In this document: positions 33,501-45,279 of the stretch, piece after piece
How positions within the stretch are numbered: position 1 is the stretch's first letter
Layout: every line of letters starts with the position of its first letter
Assembly (NCBI GenBank): GCA_026874595.1
Contig: CM049318.1
Location: 19,330,241 to 19,394,240 of the forward strand
From: Sipunculus nudus
Lineage: Eukaryota; Annelida; Sipuncula; Golfingiida; Sipunculidae
Length of the DNA stretch: 64,000 nt
Reading direction: 5' to 3'
The notes under the pieces: model-generated
Databases searched by the model: none
The model's input: the letters and a program-made list of their open reading frames with translations, nothing else
Told to the model about the DNA's origin: nothing
Program-made: the position numbers and the translations under genes

Positions 33501-35372
33501 ATGCCCCCGCCACAAAGTGGCCGGGGCATATAGTTTTACCCATGTCCGTCATTCCGTCCTTCTGTCCTTCCGTCATTCCGAAATCAAACAGTTGTACGGA
33601 CTTTTTTTCGCAATGCCTGCAGATATTGGCCTGATTTTTGGTGTGTTGGCAGATCGAGTTCGCGTTTCATCCCGGTTGACCTACTTTTGACCGTTTTACG
33701 GCTCCTAAACTTAGAAAATTTCATGAAAAATAGAAATATTCATGACAGATACACATGTACGGACTTTTTTTCGCAATGCCTGCAGATATTGGCCTGATTT
33801 TTGGTGTGTGAGCAGATATAGACCAGTTACAGATCGAGTTCGCGTTTCATCCTGGTTGACCTACTTTTTACCGTTTTACGGCTCCTAAACTTAGAAAATT
33901 TCATGAAAAATAGAAATTTTCATGACAAAAACACATGTACGAACTTTTTTTCGCAATGCCTGCAGATATTGGCCTAATTTTTGGTGTGTGGGCAGATAAT
34001 GACGAGTTACAAATCGAGTTCGCGTTTCGTCCCGGTTGACCTACTTTTGACCGTTTTACGGCTCCTAAACTTAGAAAATTTAATGAAAAATAGAAATTTT
34101 CATGACAAATACACATGTACGGACTTTTTTTCGCAATGCCTGCAGATATTGGCCTGATTTTTGGTGTGTGGGCAGATAATGACCAGTTACAGATCGAGTT
34201 CGTGTTTCGTCCCGGTTGACCTACTTTTGACCGTTTTACGGCTCCTAAACTTAGAAAAATTCATGAAAAATAGAAATTTTCATGACAAATACACATGTAC
34301 AGCCGTTTTTAGCCCTCAGCTCATAGGCTGATGGGCTATTTTCGTCACCCAAGCTGTCCATCTGTCCATCTGTCTGTCCGGTGTCTGTCCGTCCATCCGT
34401 CCGTTCCGCGTCTGTTAACTTTTACCTTGTGAGCGGGATATCTCTAAAAGGATTCACCGTTGGAATTTTATTTCAGCAGTGAAGATGTATATCGATAAAA
34501 TCTCGGTCACGTTCGAAGATGGGTGATCTTGACCCATTTTTCTACATTTTAGAGCTGATTATAGAAAAACACTCAGAAGTTTATATCTCAGGAACCATTG
34601 TGTGGATTTTCACAAAACTTACTATGATCATTGGGACTGATGGTCTGTATGTGCTGCACAATTTTGGTGGCGCCACCTGCAATTTCTGATTTTTTAATGA
34701 AATTTTATCGGATTTTTTTCAATATTGGCCTTTTGTGCAGGATATCTCCAAAGGTATTCAACACAGGAACTTCATTTCTTCAGTCCTATTGCATTATATT
34801 TACAAAATCTTGGTCAAGTTCAAAGATGGGTGATCTTGACCTACTTTTCAAGGTCACAGAGCTTAGTATAGAAAAAAACTTAGGAGCTTATTTCTCTGGA
34901 AGCATTTGATGGATTGTTATGAAACATGGTATATACCTCTCCAATTTAAATTTATAAATGATTATCAACTTTTGCTAATATTCTAGTTTCGCAATGCAAT
35001 GCTTACAGATACTGGCCTAATGTTTGGTCTGTGGGCGCATAATGACCACTTACAGATCGAGTTCGCGTTTCGTCCCAGTTAACCTATTTTTCACCATATG
35101 ACAGATCCTGAACATAGAAAATTTCATGAAAGACAGAAATTTTCATGAAAAATGCACATATATGGACTTTTTTTCACAATGCTTGCAGATACTGGCCTGA
35201 TTTTTGGTGTGTTCCTTGATAATGACCCTTTTCAGATCGAGTTTGCATTTTGCCCTTGTTGACCTACTTTTGACCATACAACACTTCCTGAACTTAAAAA
35301 AATTTACAAAATTTAACAAATGTCTCTAATTTGCCCCAGGCGGGGGCATTCGTGTCGTTCCGACACATCTAG
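33501..35372 (+). mobile_element. Hairpin-ended element, family C, with 180 bp tandem repeats
   Basis: It starts after TTTTT with the hairpin ATGCCCCCGCCAC-AAA-GTGGCCGGGGCAT (33501-33529) and a CCGTC-type tract. Units of 180 bp follow, starting at about 33594, 33759, 33939 and 34119 (the first is about 15 bp shorter), and resume after an insertion at 34988. Each unit has GGACTTTTTTTCGCAATGCC and GACCTACTTTTGACCG. The 3' part has GGCGGGGGCAT (inverse of the start), a perfect hairpin GTGTCG-TTC-CGACAC (35352-35366), then CTAG and T (35369-35373). This end fits a Helitron-like element. No coding capacity. Confidence 0.65.
34311..34986 (+). mobile_element. Nested hairpin-ended element, family D, inserted at a T-T site
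   Basis: The 180 bp repeat array is broken in the poly-T of GGACTTTTTTTCGC. Left of the break is ACATGTACAGCCGTTTTT; right of it is TTTCGCAATGC. The 676 bp between begins AGCCCTCAGC and pairs with GCTGATGGGCT as a 5' hairpin, then has a CTGTCCGTCC tract, and ends ATTCTAG. Boundaries are exact because the host unit is known from its neighbours. The element has no target duplication beyond T and no coding capacity. Confidence 0.7.
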
Positions 35373-36560
35373 TATTTCTTTCATTCATTGAACATGATTT
35401 TACAAGGAATTCCTATCACTAATATTTATGGTACCATGAACTATCACTATCCAGTCGATGTCAAGCACAAATTTAACTTCACCCCATCACTTTAGAATAA
35501 TGATTTTTCATATAAAAAAAATATGTTGATGATTTATCTTTAAAGAATTACTGACGAACCTTAATTATTCTATACGGTTAATTTTTTTATGTTGTACAAA
35601 AATGTTTAAAATACCAATGGAAATTCAACACCCCATCCTTAAAAGAGTAACTACATATTAATATTTCCATTCAGAAATGTTGACTTAAATCCCCTTTTTA
35701 AAAATTGATGCATCATGTGAAATGTATTTTTAGTTATCAGTGTTTCTCATCCCTCTAGAAGTATGAAATGACAGCTGACAAATTGTAAAGTGTCTGTCAC
35801 ATTAGGTGATGCAGTTTGTGGTTTTCAGTTTATTTAGAGAATCATCACTAACCTTCTTTTGGGCATCTAAATAAGCTTTCTGTGTTCCTCTTAAGTATCA
35901 TTATCAGTTTATAGGTTTTAACAAAGATCACTCTGATAGCGATGAAGCCCGAAATGCTGGCTGACACATCAAGGACAACTTGTTGCCTTGACGATAACAT
36001 CATGTTAAGGTTGCCAGGGATACCCCCCAGTGAGGTCCTTGAATGCTGTGAATTCTAGCATGGTGGGCTCTCTGGGTCTTTTTTTTTTAACAGATGTGCT
36101 ATTCATGAGTCGGGTAAAGAAACATTTAGTAACTTCACAAAGCCACCAGACCGAGGTTGATCACAGGCTGTTATCGTCATGGTGATAACAGTTGCCCAGA
36201 TAAGTCAAGGTTGTGCAAAATTAAGAGGATGAAGTAAAATTGTGATCTGTGAGCACCTTGTGGAAGTTAAGTCTGTTCTTGTGTTCATTTAAATCTACAT
36301 TCATGTAGTGATCATGATAAAAACATACAATAAATACAGACGCACTAACACCAGGGGGATTGTGTGAGGTTGGGTTTGGGGGATGTGAACCCCTTTGCTT
36401 ACCACCCTTTTTTATGGTAACCATAGCATAAAATTTGCTCAGAATCTCAGTATTTACTTTAATGGGATGTTTCATCATCTTCACTGCACCTTCTACTTCT
36501 GTAATTAGACTAAAGTTCCTACCTTATTGGGAGCCTTTATTGTCAAACATTGATTATATT
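35373..36560. other. Intronic AT-rich sequence
   Basis: No gene was seen. It contains a small hairpin, CTGTTATC...GATAACAG, at about 36168-36191. Confidence 0.45.
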
Positions 36561-37610
36561 TATCAATGTTACCTTTTTTTAGCGAACCTGTGAGCTTATG
36601 CAATGGTGTGGCGTCATCTGTAGTCCATTGGCAGTCCTCTGTCATCTGTACATTAACCCATACTATCTCAAAAACTGCAGGAGCTAGCATCACTAAATTT
36701 TATGCAAAATATCAGTCATCTAAAAAAACTGTTGGGTTGAGCTTATTTTTTTGCTACCTGCATTGACTTTGATTGTATAGGGAAAAAGCTAGAAAACCTT
36801 TAAAAATCTTCTACTCCAAAATTGTCCAGCCAAATTGTTCAATATTTCATTGAAATAATCCCTCAAACAATCTTTATTAATTTTGTTTGAATGGTTCTAG
36901 TTCGGTGATTTTTGGCTGAGTTACAGGAAGCTAAACTTTTTCATTTGGCCAAAAAAGAATACTAAAATTACAATCTCAGAAACTGCTGGAGCTATCATCA
37001 CTAAATTTTATGCAAATGTTGGTTGCATGAGTCATATTTGAAATCCACCTGCATCAACCTTTTATGTACAGGGGTCATTCATCATCAGTACAATAACCAA
37101 TAATTTCTCAGGAACAGCGGAACTAGCACCACCAAGTTTGAAAATCAATCACATGTCAAATGTTGTGGGATTGAAATTTTTATGGCGCCACCTGCATCAA
37201 CTTGAATTTTACGGGGAAATAGCTAAATAACTTAGAAAATCTTGTTCTCTGAAATCATTCAGCCAAATTCTTCAGTAGTTCACAGAAATGAGCCTAGATA
37301 TGAGTTCTCTCAAATTGGTTCAAATGGTTTGGGTTCTTTGAATTTTGGCCAAGTTACAGGAATTTGAACTTTGTCATTTGGCCAAGTAAGCATACTAACA
37401 CAACAATCTCAGAAACAACAGGAGCCAGCATCACCGAGTTCATGCATCTGTGCACACAGCACAACAGTGGTATGAAGTATCTGCCTGAAATTTTGCATGT
37501 CCATACTTCTTCCATGACTTTCTCATAAACAGGACTGGTGGCACCTTCTACAGTCTTTTCTGTGCTGTGTGCATCCATGCCAGTATTTCATGAGGGACTT
37601 TTGTGTAGTT
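36560..37610. repeat. Diverged repeats related to the 5' part of the 13180-14611 element
   Basis: A block with TTACAGGAA, CATTTGGCCAA and ATCTCAGAAACTGCTGGAGC recurs at about 36885-37016 and 37315-37440, about 430 bp apart. A third related copy is at 13180-13290. TGGCGCCACCTGCATC at about 37183 is a diverged form of the GGTGGCGCCACC core. Confidence 0.55.
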
Positions 37611-37820
37611 GGTGCTTGTACTTTGGTTCAAAATGTTTAGTACTTGCATTGTACATGTACATGGCACACTTTTACTTGAAAAGTAAGCATGTACTTTTCA
37701 AATAATGGTCAGGCATGTTATCATGGAAGCATTACACCTGATGTATATCAGATTCCCCGGGTTGGCGTTAAGCCTATAGGCCTTGTTTGTTTTATATTTT
37801 TTTATGCTTAAATTCAGATA

Positions 37821-39366
37821 CCGTAGATCCGCGTTTTGCCGCCGCAGCCTTAAAATAAGACTTCCAGCCAAAAATCCTGACTAATATTTCTCGACAAGGG
37901 ATGCGGCTATAAAACGCAGGTTAGGTTAAATTCAAACATGTACAAGTGACTCGACGGCCCGCCGAGGCGCAATGGGCGATAATAGGCTGAGGAAGAAGTG
38001 AATACTGAGAACGTATAGGTAATGATACTGCATATTTATATATTAATTTTATTCATTATTAATTTTATAAAATGTAAAATTGATATTTTAAACAGGCTTA
38101 TATGTATTATAAAAATTTTCTGAGTCAGTCATAAACCACGGCAATTGTCACGCAATGATTGATAAAAGATCGATATTCACTCGCCAAATTATGCATTCTA
38201 TCAAGACTAACGGTTATACCTATATTTGAGTATGGCTGCAATATCGGTAAAACATTATTTTAAGATATTTCTTGAACATATCATTTCTTTTCAAATAAAC
38301 TGTAAAACAAAACATAACCAAAGACCGTACGTTCTTCGGCAATTAAACCTGCGTTCACGTTCAGATACTTCTTCGTTGATCACATTGTCAATAGATGGCG
38401 CTCAAAGGTCATAACCTCACCAGCTAGTTCCGTAATCTTTAAATATGGCACACTTTGCTAGCAGACGGTTCGGGCACCAGTGTGTATATATTATGATCAG
38501 CAGGACCCTGGGAGTACGCGTAAAGGCTCGACGCGGGATTCGCTTATTCAAAGGTTTTGTCAAGGTTGTTAATTGACCGACGTTGTATAGAGTGTAAATA
38601 AAAGCCATCACAAAGAGTTCCGTTGGCTATGATATCCCATTGAAGTTTAATTAGCCAGGGTAAAGGCGCAAGGTACACCAAGGCCCGCTAGTTCCGTAAT
38701 CATTTTGTGTGGCATCTTTTGCCGGTTGACGGTTCGGACACCATTTTGCATATATTATGATCAGCACAACCCGAGGTGTACTGGAAATATGATCACCGAC
38801 GAATGTGTCGTTTATTTAAATGTTTTGTTGTTAAATGACCGACGATGTATAATGTCTAAATAATATTTAAACTACAGTCGTCCCATACAATGCTTTGATG
38901 CCTCATTGAACTTTAATTAGCCAAGTTAAAGGCGCAAGATTCTCCGGCATTCAGTGATGTGTCAAATTAATTTCGTAGCCCTACTAGAATTCGTCTCGGA
39001 TGAGTCGTTATAAACCGAACAAATTGTCATCTATTCTAATCGGATAGATCAGGCGGTTTAACCAATTGGTTAAATTAATTAATTAGCCAAGCAACATACA
39101 CAGTTGCAACTGTTTCCCAAAACTGTAATGCCTGACCGCATATCAGCATACCGCTGCGTACCTAGCTGCAGCCTAGCGTTTAAGAAAGAACCTTTTTTCG
39201 TTGTGTTCCCATACCTCACCCGGCAATGGAACGTGATGAGAATGTGGTGCGGCCATTAAGTAAGGTTTTGGGAATCTTTTACTCCAGTGAAGGAGCCTTC
39301 CAGATATTTTACGAACATGGGGTGTGGCCATTAGACGACGTGCGGCGGCAAAACGCGGATCTACGG
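37821..39366. mobile_element. TIR DNA element with perfect 26 bp ends and TA target duplication
   Basis: The left end starts CCGTAGATCCGCGTTTTGCC (37821-37846) and the right end (39341-39366) is its perfect 26 bp reverse complement. Both are flanked by TA (37819-37820 and 39367-39368). The perfect TIRs suggest recent movement. Inside is a ~260 bp tandem duplication (about 38424-38675 and 38688-38942) with GCTAGTTCCGTAATC and TATATTATGATCAGCA. No ORF over 65 codons and no transposase is seen, so it is non-autonomous. TA duplications fit the Tc1/mariner/pogo group. Confidence 0.8.
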
Positions 39367-39368
39367 TA

Positions 39369-40800
39369 GTCTTGAAAAAGTAAAAAAAATTTGAAAACTT
39401 GAAATATGCATGCTAAGGAATGCAGGCCTCTGCCATGTAGACAGTCCTTTGTGTGGGATGTTCACCAAAAGGTGATTGCATTTTCTTATTCAGCCCAGGT
39501 TCATTCATGCAGAAGTTTCCCCAGCCTGTGTTTACATTCACCTATTTAGCCCATATTCCTAGAGTCATTAATGCATAAGTGACTGAACATTTGTGATTAT
39601 CCCTGGACCCGGATCATGTGCCAAACCTACAAAAAATTCTAATGGATTCTTTCTTGGCCTATTCCTGAAATATTGCAAATGTAAAAAAAGCTGAACTTTA
39701 TTATAACTACTTGTTTACCTTAAAGTTTTGTCAGTACAGCCAACCAGAATGGAATAATTTATTGCAGGGGAGTGTGTTAAAGGTCATGACCTCTCAGCAT
39801 GTATATAGGGCCCTGTGATGAGGATATCTATGTGTGGATATGCGTTTTTGTTGCTTAACATTATTTTAGAAGCAGTGGAGGGGGGGGGGGGGGAGGGGGC
39901 AAAGTGCCCTTTAGTGTACAAACCACAAAAAGTGTAATACTGTACTTGAAATCATGGTTATTTCATGACATAAACATGGTTTGAGTGAAAAGGTTCATTG
40001 TCTGTTTTAGTAATATAATCTTAATGTATATAATTACCATGTATTGTGACAGGTTATGCATTAAATTTGTTTATGTAGCCAAAGAAAACACAGATGTTAA
40101 TTATGTCAACTTTTACAAAATACTTGGAATGAATCCAGCTAAAGATTTCCCAGAAAGCTTGCAAAATCAGCCCAAAATAGAGCTGAATAAACTAGGACCT
40201 AAATACTTTAGTGCTGAATTTTAAATGTGACCAAGTAACATAGTATTTTGCAAGATTTCAATATATTGCATCATACAAGTTTCAATATGAAAATATATGT
40301 GTTTCATAAAATGCTACAGCAATTCAACTCCATTGCTGATATTATAAAGTGAATTTCAGCATTTGTACCTTTCATTATTGCCTCTACCTGGACGGTTTGC
40401 ATTCATTCACGTTCATTTGTGAGCGTGTTTGTTCTCAATGCAATCATGAACAGGATCTCGTAAAATTTTCAGGGCATATTTGGAATGGGCCAATGAAGAA
40501 TATATTAGATTTTGGTGTAGATTTGTCACATAATCCTGATTCTGGAACGCCATCCGGTAATATAAACAAATGTAGTCATATATGCAACAATGAACCCAGG
40601 AATGAGTGAATGCAAATGCAGTTTTGTAAGCATCCCACAATAGGGCCCCGTACCACATGGCAGAGAATGCAGATTTCTTATTACATTGCTGTCTGTTTCT
40701 TTTTAATTTTAAATATTTACTGCTGTCTGGACAAGATGTTGGCAGAGGAATGGGAGATAGACCTGACCCCTGCAACTCAATATTCTTCTTGCATCATCAT
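39369..40800. other. Intronic sequence, nothing recognised
   Basis: It has a G-rich run at 39880-39898. The - strand ORF at 40413-40775 (120 codons) and + strand ORFs here have no recognisable motif. Confidence 0.4.
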
Positions 40801-40804
40801 ATTT

Positions 40805-41760
40805 TAAGACTGACTCTTTTACCTAATACTTTCATTTTTCACATACAGATCACATACTAATAGAAGAAGAATCCTATTGGTTTTGTGTTCACAATGTCAG
40901 AGATCAAGGTTACAGGACCCTCTTCTCAAAAAGGTTGTAGAGGCATTTTAAGCCAAATGTTTCATCCTAAAACTTCCATCTTTCACATAAGACCCACCCT
41001 TCAAATAGGAAAAGAACCAGGGTCTGGGTCAGAGGTCTCACCACCCTCCCACCAGAGGTTATTTCTTCTCAAACAAACTTTAGGATAATGATTACAACAG
41101 GGAGGACTTGCTCAACTGTCAAACTTCAAACTTAAAATTTGTCATGATTCATGAAAAAGACTTCTATTTACATTGCACCTTGGCATTCTGGCCAAATATA
41201 ATTTTTTTACTGATAAGTCCTTGCCACAAAGCACCAATGTTCAGGTTATATGGCTTGCACTACATTTATACCTTTCCCATTTTTGTATTTAAAACCCTAA
41301 CGGCATTGTGGATTAAGGAATACTTTACCTACAATCCCTGAACTGTAAAAATTATATGTATTAATCTGGGCAGTGTTAGGACCCACTTCTTATAAAGGCT
41401 TGTTGACACACTAGAGCCAGAGTAATCCTCACAAATCTTCTATCTTTATATATGGATGACCAACCAATATCTGAAGATTCCAGGTGATTTTGAAGTCACA
41501 AGGTCAAAGGTCACGGTTGACGGGACTGTCCTCATGATTTCCCAACTACCCAGACTCACAGTTTAATATATCTAGTCTGTTTATGTCCCTATTGCAAAGG
41601 GATGCTCCACTTTGCAATACCCTTGTTTTATCAGTAAATAAGTTTAAAATAATTTTTCAGATGTTAAACATATTGGTGCTATTCAGAATTGACATTTAGT
41701 TGCACATTCAGAGACATATCACCAACATGTCAGTCAGCTGAGCATCATGACCCATGTGTT
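40805..41760 (+). mobile_element. Fragments of family A-like element
   Basis: Segments with CATACAGATCACATACTAATAG, AAGGTCAAAGGTCACGG (about 41501) and a 3' end CAGCTGAGCATCATGACCCA (41718-41737) match the AGGTCA-bearing family A copy. The 3' terminal CTTG is mutated. Confidence 0.45.
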
Positions 41761-41883
41761 ATATTTTAATTGCAATTCTTCTTAAGATCTGCTGACTTTG
41801 GTATTTATTTAATCCCATTATATTTTTTCATCACTTGAAAGGTTTAGGTAAAATAAAATCTGAAAATTTTTGTTTCTTTGCAG

Positions 41884-42033
41884 CCGGACAGTGATGGTTA
41901 CATAGCTATAATTCTGCCTAAACTGGGGGAGTACGAGAAGGAAATGGGAAAACTCATGTCACATAAGGAGTACCAACAGAAGATGGAACAGCTGAAAAGT
42001 CCTGCAGCAAATGATAACAATGAAGATGGTTGA
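41884..42033 (+). CDS. ABITRAM: ABITRAM, last coding exon
   Basis: It begins after the acceptor TTTGCAG in phase 0 and codes 49 residues from PDSDGYIAIILPKL to NNEDG, then TGA at 42031-42033. The opening matches the vertebrate C-terminal segment (EGYIAVVLPK), followed by a Lys/Glu/Met-rich helical tail with YQQKMEQ like the vertebrate QKQYEEVM region. Together the three exons give 141-142 residues of the roughly 180 expected. The reading frame is continuous across all three exons. Confidence 0.92.
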   Translation, partial: PDSDGYIAIILPKLGEYEKEMGKLMSHKEYQQKMEQLKSPAANDNNEDG

Positions 42034-42035
42034 TT

Positions 42036-42041
42036 AATAAA
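42036..42041 (+). terminator. Possible poly(A) signal of ABITRAM
   Basis: AATAAA lies 3 bp after the stop codon. If used, it would give a very short 3' UTR. It is the nearest canonical signal; more distal sites cannot be ruled out. Confidence 0.4.
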
Positions 42042-42339
42042 CATTATATATCTTTGTACATGGTTTTCTTGTATACTTCTTACAGTAACTGCTGAATTGC
42101 ACCACTAATTGCAAGTGTGATATTAACTTCATTTATCCCAGTTTTTTCCCATAAACTTGCAGAAACTGACACAATTTATCCATGTTAATGATGTTAAAAC
42201 TGTAACCCTTCTTGCTGATGACCTGAATAAGTCCTACAACTATTGTTCATACCTGACCAAAACAGCAATGTGTCTTCTAATCAGCATTGAGCAGACAACT
42301 GTAACTCATAGTAGATGATAGACTGATTCTCTTAATCCT

Positions 42340-43365
42340 TTTGTAGATGATTGAAAGTAACTTCGTTGACATCTCTTGAAGATGATTGAAAGAGACTTCA
42401 TGGACTCTACCTGTAGATGATTAAAAGAGATCCCTTTTGCTCTTCATGTAGATGATTGACAGGGACTCTTTTGACTCCTCTTGAAGATGATTTGCTGAGA
42501 CTCCTACTCTTCTTTCAGATGATACACTGAGACTTCATTGATTATTCCTGTAGATGATTGACAGGAACTATACTAATTTTGCAGATGATTGACAGTTATT
42601 CATTTGAATCTTCCTTAAGATGATTAACGGAGATTCCTATGATTCTTCTTGTAGGTGATTGACAGAGAATTCATTGACTCTTCTTGTAAGTGCTTTGCAG
42701 AGTCTTTATTGTTTCCTCTTAAGATGATTGACAGAGACTCGACTGTTCTTGCAGATGATTGACTAAGATTCCTTTGGCCTTCTTGAAGATGATTGACATG
42801 ACAGAGACTCCTTTGGCTCCCCTTGAAGATGAATGACAGGGACTCCTTTGACTCCCTTTGAAAATGATTGACAGAGATTCCTATAGCTCTTCTTAAGATG
42901 AATTTTAGAGACTTCATTGACTCCTCTTTCAGATGATTGACAGAGAATCCTTTGGTTCTTCTTGTAGATTTTTGACAGAGAAGCCTTCAACTTTTTTGTA
43001 GATGATTGACAGAGACGCCTTTGACTACTCTTTAAGATGATTGACTTAGATTCAGACTCTTCTGGCAGATGATTGACAGCGTCTGCATTGACTCTTCTTG
43101 TAGATGTTTGACAGAGACTCCTTTGATTGTTTTTGTAGATGATTGACAGAGACTTCTTTGACGCTCCTTGTGGACGAGTGACGGAGACGCCTTTGACTCT
43201 TCTTGTAGCTGTTTGACAGAGTCTCTGACTCTTCTTGTTGATGATTGACAGAGACGCCTTTGACTCTTCTAGTGGATGATTGACAGAGACTCCGACGACT
43301 CTTCTTGCAGTTGATTGACAGTGATTCCTTTGTCTATGCTTGAAGATGATTGATTCCTTCAAGAA
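42340..43365. repeat. 36 bp minisatellite, about 28 units
   Basis: The unit is built from GATGATTGACAGAGACTCC, TTTGACTC and TTCTTGTA. The repeat length is near 36 bp (12 codons), which keeps the - strand open for up to 199 codons (42763-43362). That ORF shows the 12-residue period and is a by-product of the repeat. The array begins about 300 bp after the ABITRAM stop. Confidence 0.85.
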
Positions 43366-43429
43366 TCTCCCCTATGCCTCAAATGCAAAATGGTGTAGTC
43401 CCGATAAAATGGGTTGTCAAACCAATAAG

Positions 43430-44735
43430 CTGTCAGGCCTATTGATCAATAAGCTCTCGGACAAATAGGTTCTGGGACCAATAAGCTTTTTGACGAGTGG
43501 GCTTGGGACCATTGAGCTGCTGGACCAGTGGGCTGTGGGACCAATGAGCTTTCGGACCAGTTGGCTGTAGGAACAATGAGCTGTCGGACCAGTGGGCTGT
43601 GGGACAAATGAGTTGTTGGACTAGTGGGATGACGAACCAATGAGCTGTAGGAAAAATGGATCAATGTGCTTTCGGACCAGTATGCTATAGGAACAATAAG
43701 CTGTTGGACCAGTAGACTGTGGGACCAATGAGCTGTGGGCTTGGGACAAATGAGCTGTCGGACCTGTAGGCTGTGAGACCAATGAGATGTCAGACCAGTG
43801 GGCTGTCCAATCAATGAGCTGTATGACCGGTCGATCAGCAGGTTTTGTACCTGTGAACTCTCGGACCATTGGAGTGTTATTCTAATGAGCTGTCAGAACA
43901 GTGGTTCAATGAGTTCTCGGACCAGTAGGCTGTTGGATCAATAAGATCTCGGACCAGTAGGCTATGTGAAAAAGGTGCTGTCGGACAAGTGGGCTGTTGT
44001 ACAAATGAGCTGTCAGATTGATGGGCTTTGGACTTAAGAGCTGTCGTAACAGTGGGCTGTGGGAACAATGAGCTGTCAGACAAGTGGGCTGTTGTACCAT
44101 TGAGCTGTCGGATTAGTGGGAAGAGTACCAATGAGCTGTCAGACCAGTGGATCAATGAGCTTTTGGACAAGTAGGATGTGGGACCAATGAGCTGTCGTAA
44201 CAGAGGGCTGTCCAACTGATTAGCTGTCAGACAAGTGTACAAATGAGCTGTTGGATCTGTGGGCTGTCGAACCGATGAACTATCAGACCAGTGGACCAAT
44301 GAGCTCTTGGACCAGCTGGCTATAGGAACAATCTGTCTGACCATTGGACTGTGAGACCAATGAGTTGTCGGGACCATTGGGCTTTGGGACCAATCACATG
44401 TTTGACCAGTGGGCTGTGGAACCGATAACCGATGAGCTGTGAGACCAGTTGACAAATTAGCTGTTAGACCAGTGGGCTGTCGAACCGTTGAGCTGTCAGA
44501 GCAGTGGACCAGTGAGCTGTTGGACCATTGGGATTAGGGACCAATGGGCTGTCGGACCAGCTGGCTGTAGGACCAATGAGCTGTCGGACCAGTGAACTGT
44601 GGGAGCAATGAGTTGTCGGACCATTATCCTGTGGGATCAATGAGCTGTTAGACCAGTGAGATGTCGAACCGATGAACTGCCAGACCAGTTGACCAATGAG
44701 CTGTTAGACAGTGGGCTGTGGGACCAATGAGCTGC
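43430..44735. repeat. 16/32 bp minisatellite, about 40 double units
   Basis: The basic 16-mers GGACCAATGAGCTGTC and GGACCAGTGGGCTGTG alternate, giving a 32 bp higher-order unit. Since 16 is not a multiple of 3, - strand ORFs (for example 43877-44455, 192 codons) show a 16-residue period. It is a separate array from the adjacent 36 bp one; about 70 bp lie between. Confidence 0.85.
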
Positions 44736-44910
44736 ATTTGCCTTGTCATAAAACAAGTTTGGCTGATATCACTGCCTCGCCACAATATTTAGGATGCCAT
44801 TTTATCAATGCATGTTGCCAAAAAATTTATATGCAAAAAATACCAGATGATTGCATACTGTTCTTTTAAACATATCTCCCTTTAAAGCCGGACGCCCATC
44901 TACCGATTGT

Positions 44911-45260
44911 TTTTTTGCCGGCCTATTTTTCTAAAGGAAAAAATCTACAAGTCTCGCCGGTTGGTGAGTGCCCGCACAGATCACAAGATTTCTCTGGGTA
45001 TTTTGGTTATTTCTCTTTTCGTCTCAAGGATTATATGTGGCGTCAGAAATGATTATAATAGGAATGGTCTTTCTTAATCAGCTGATGTTTTCGGTTTCGT
45101 CATCGAATCTGCCGAATTTTCTGGTCGGTCAAAAATCGGCCGGAAAAGCCTTGACATTGTCAATGATTTTGCAGCCAATTTTTCTGACGGATTTTAAAAA
45201 AATCCGGCCGGCTGCACCTTCAAATCTACTAATTCTGGTAAAAAAATAGGCCGGTAAAAT
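44911..45260. mobile_element. Short TIR element (MITE-like)
   Basis: TTTTTTGCCGGCCTATTTTT at the left (44911-44930) is the near-perfect inverse of AAAAAATAGGCCGGTAAAAT at the right (45241-45260). The interior contains further GGCCGG palindromes. No transposase. Target duplications were not resolved. Confidence 0.6.
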
Positions 45261-45279
45261 AGTTGAGGAGAAGATGGCA

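Noticed and set aside
40413-40775. 120-codon - strand ORF
   Set aside because: No recognisable domain, and it lies inside the ABITRAM intron in ordinary sequence.
42763-43362. 199-codon - strand ORF
   Set aside because: It is translation of the 36 bp minisatellite with a 12-residue period and no non-repeat sequence.
43877-44455. 192-codon - strand ORF
   Set aside because: It is read-through of the 16 bp minisatellite; the 16-residue period comes from three frames of the unit.
42340-44735. CRISPR-like array
   Set aside because: Units are contiguous without unique spacers and the genome is eukaryotic.
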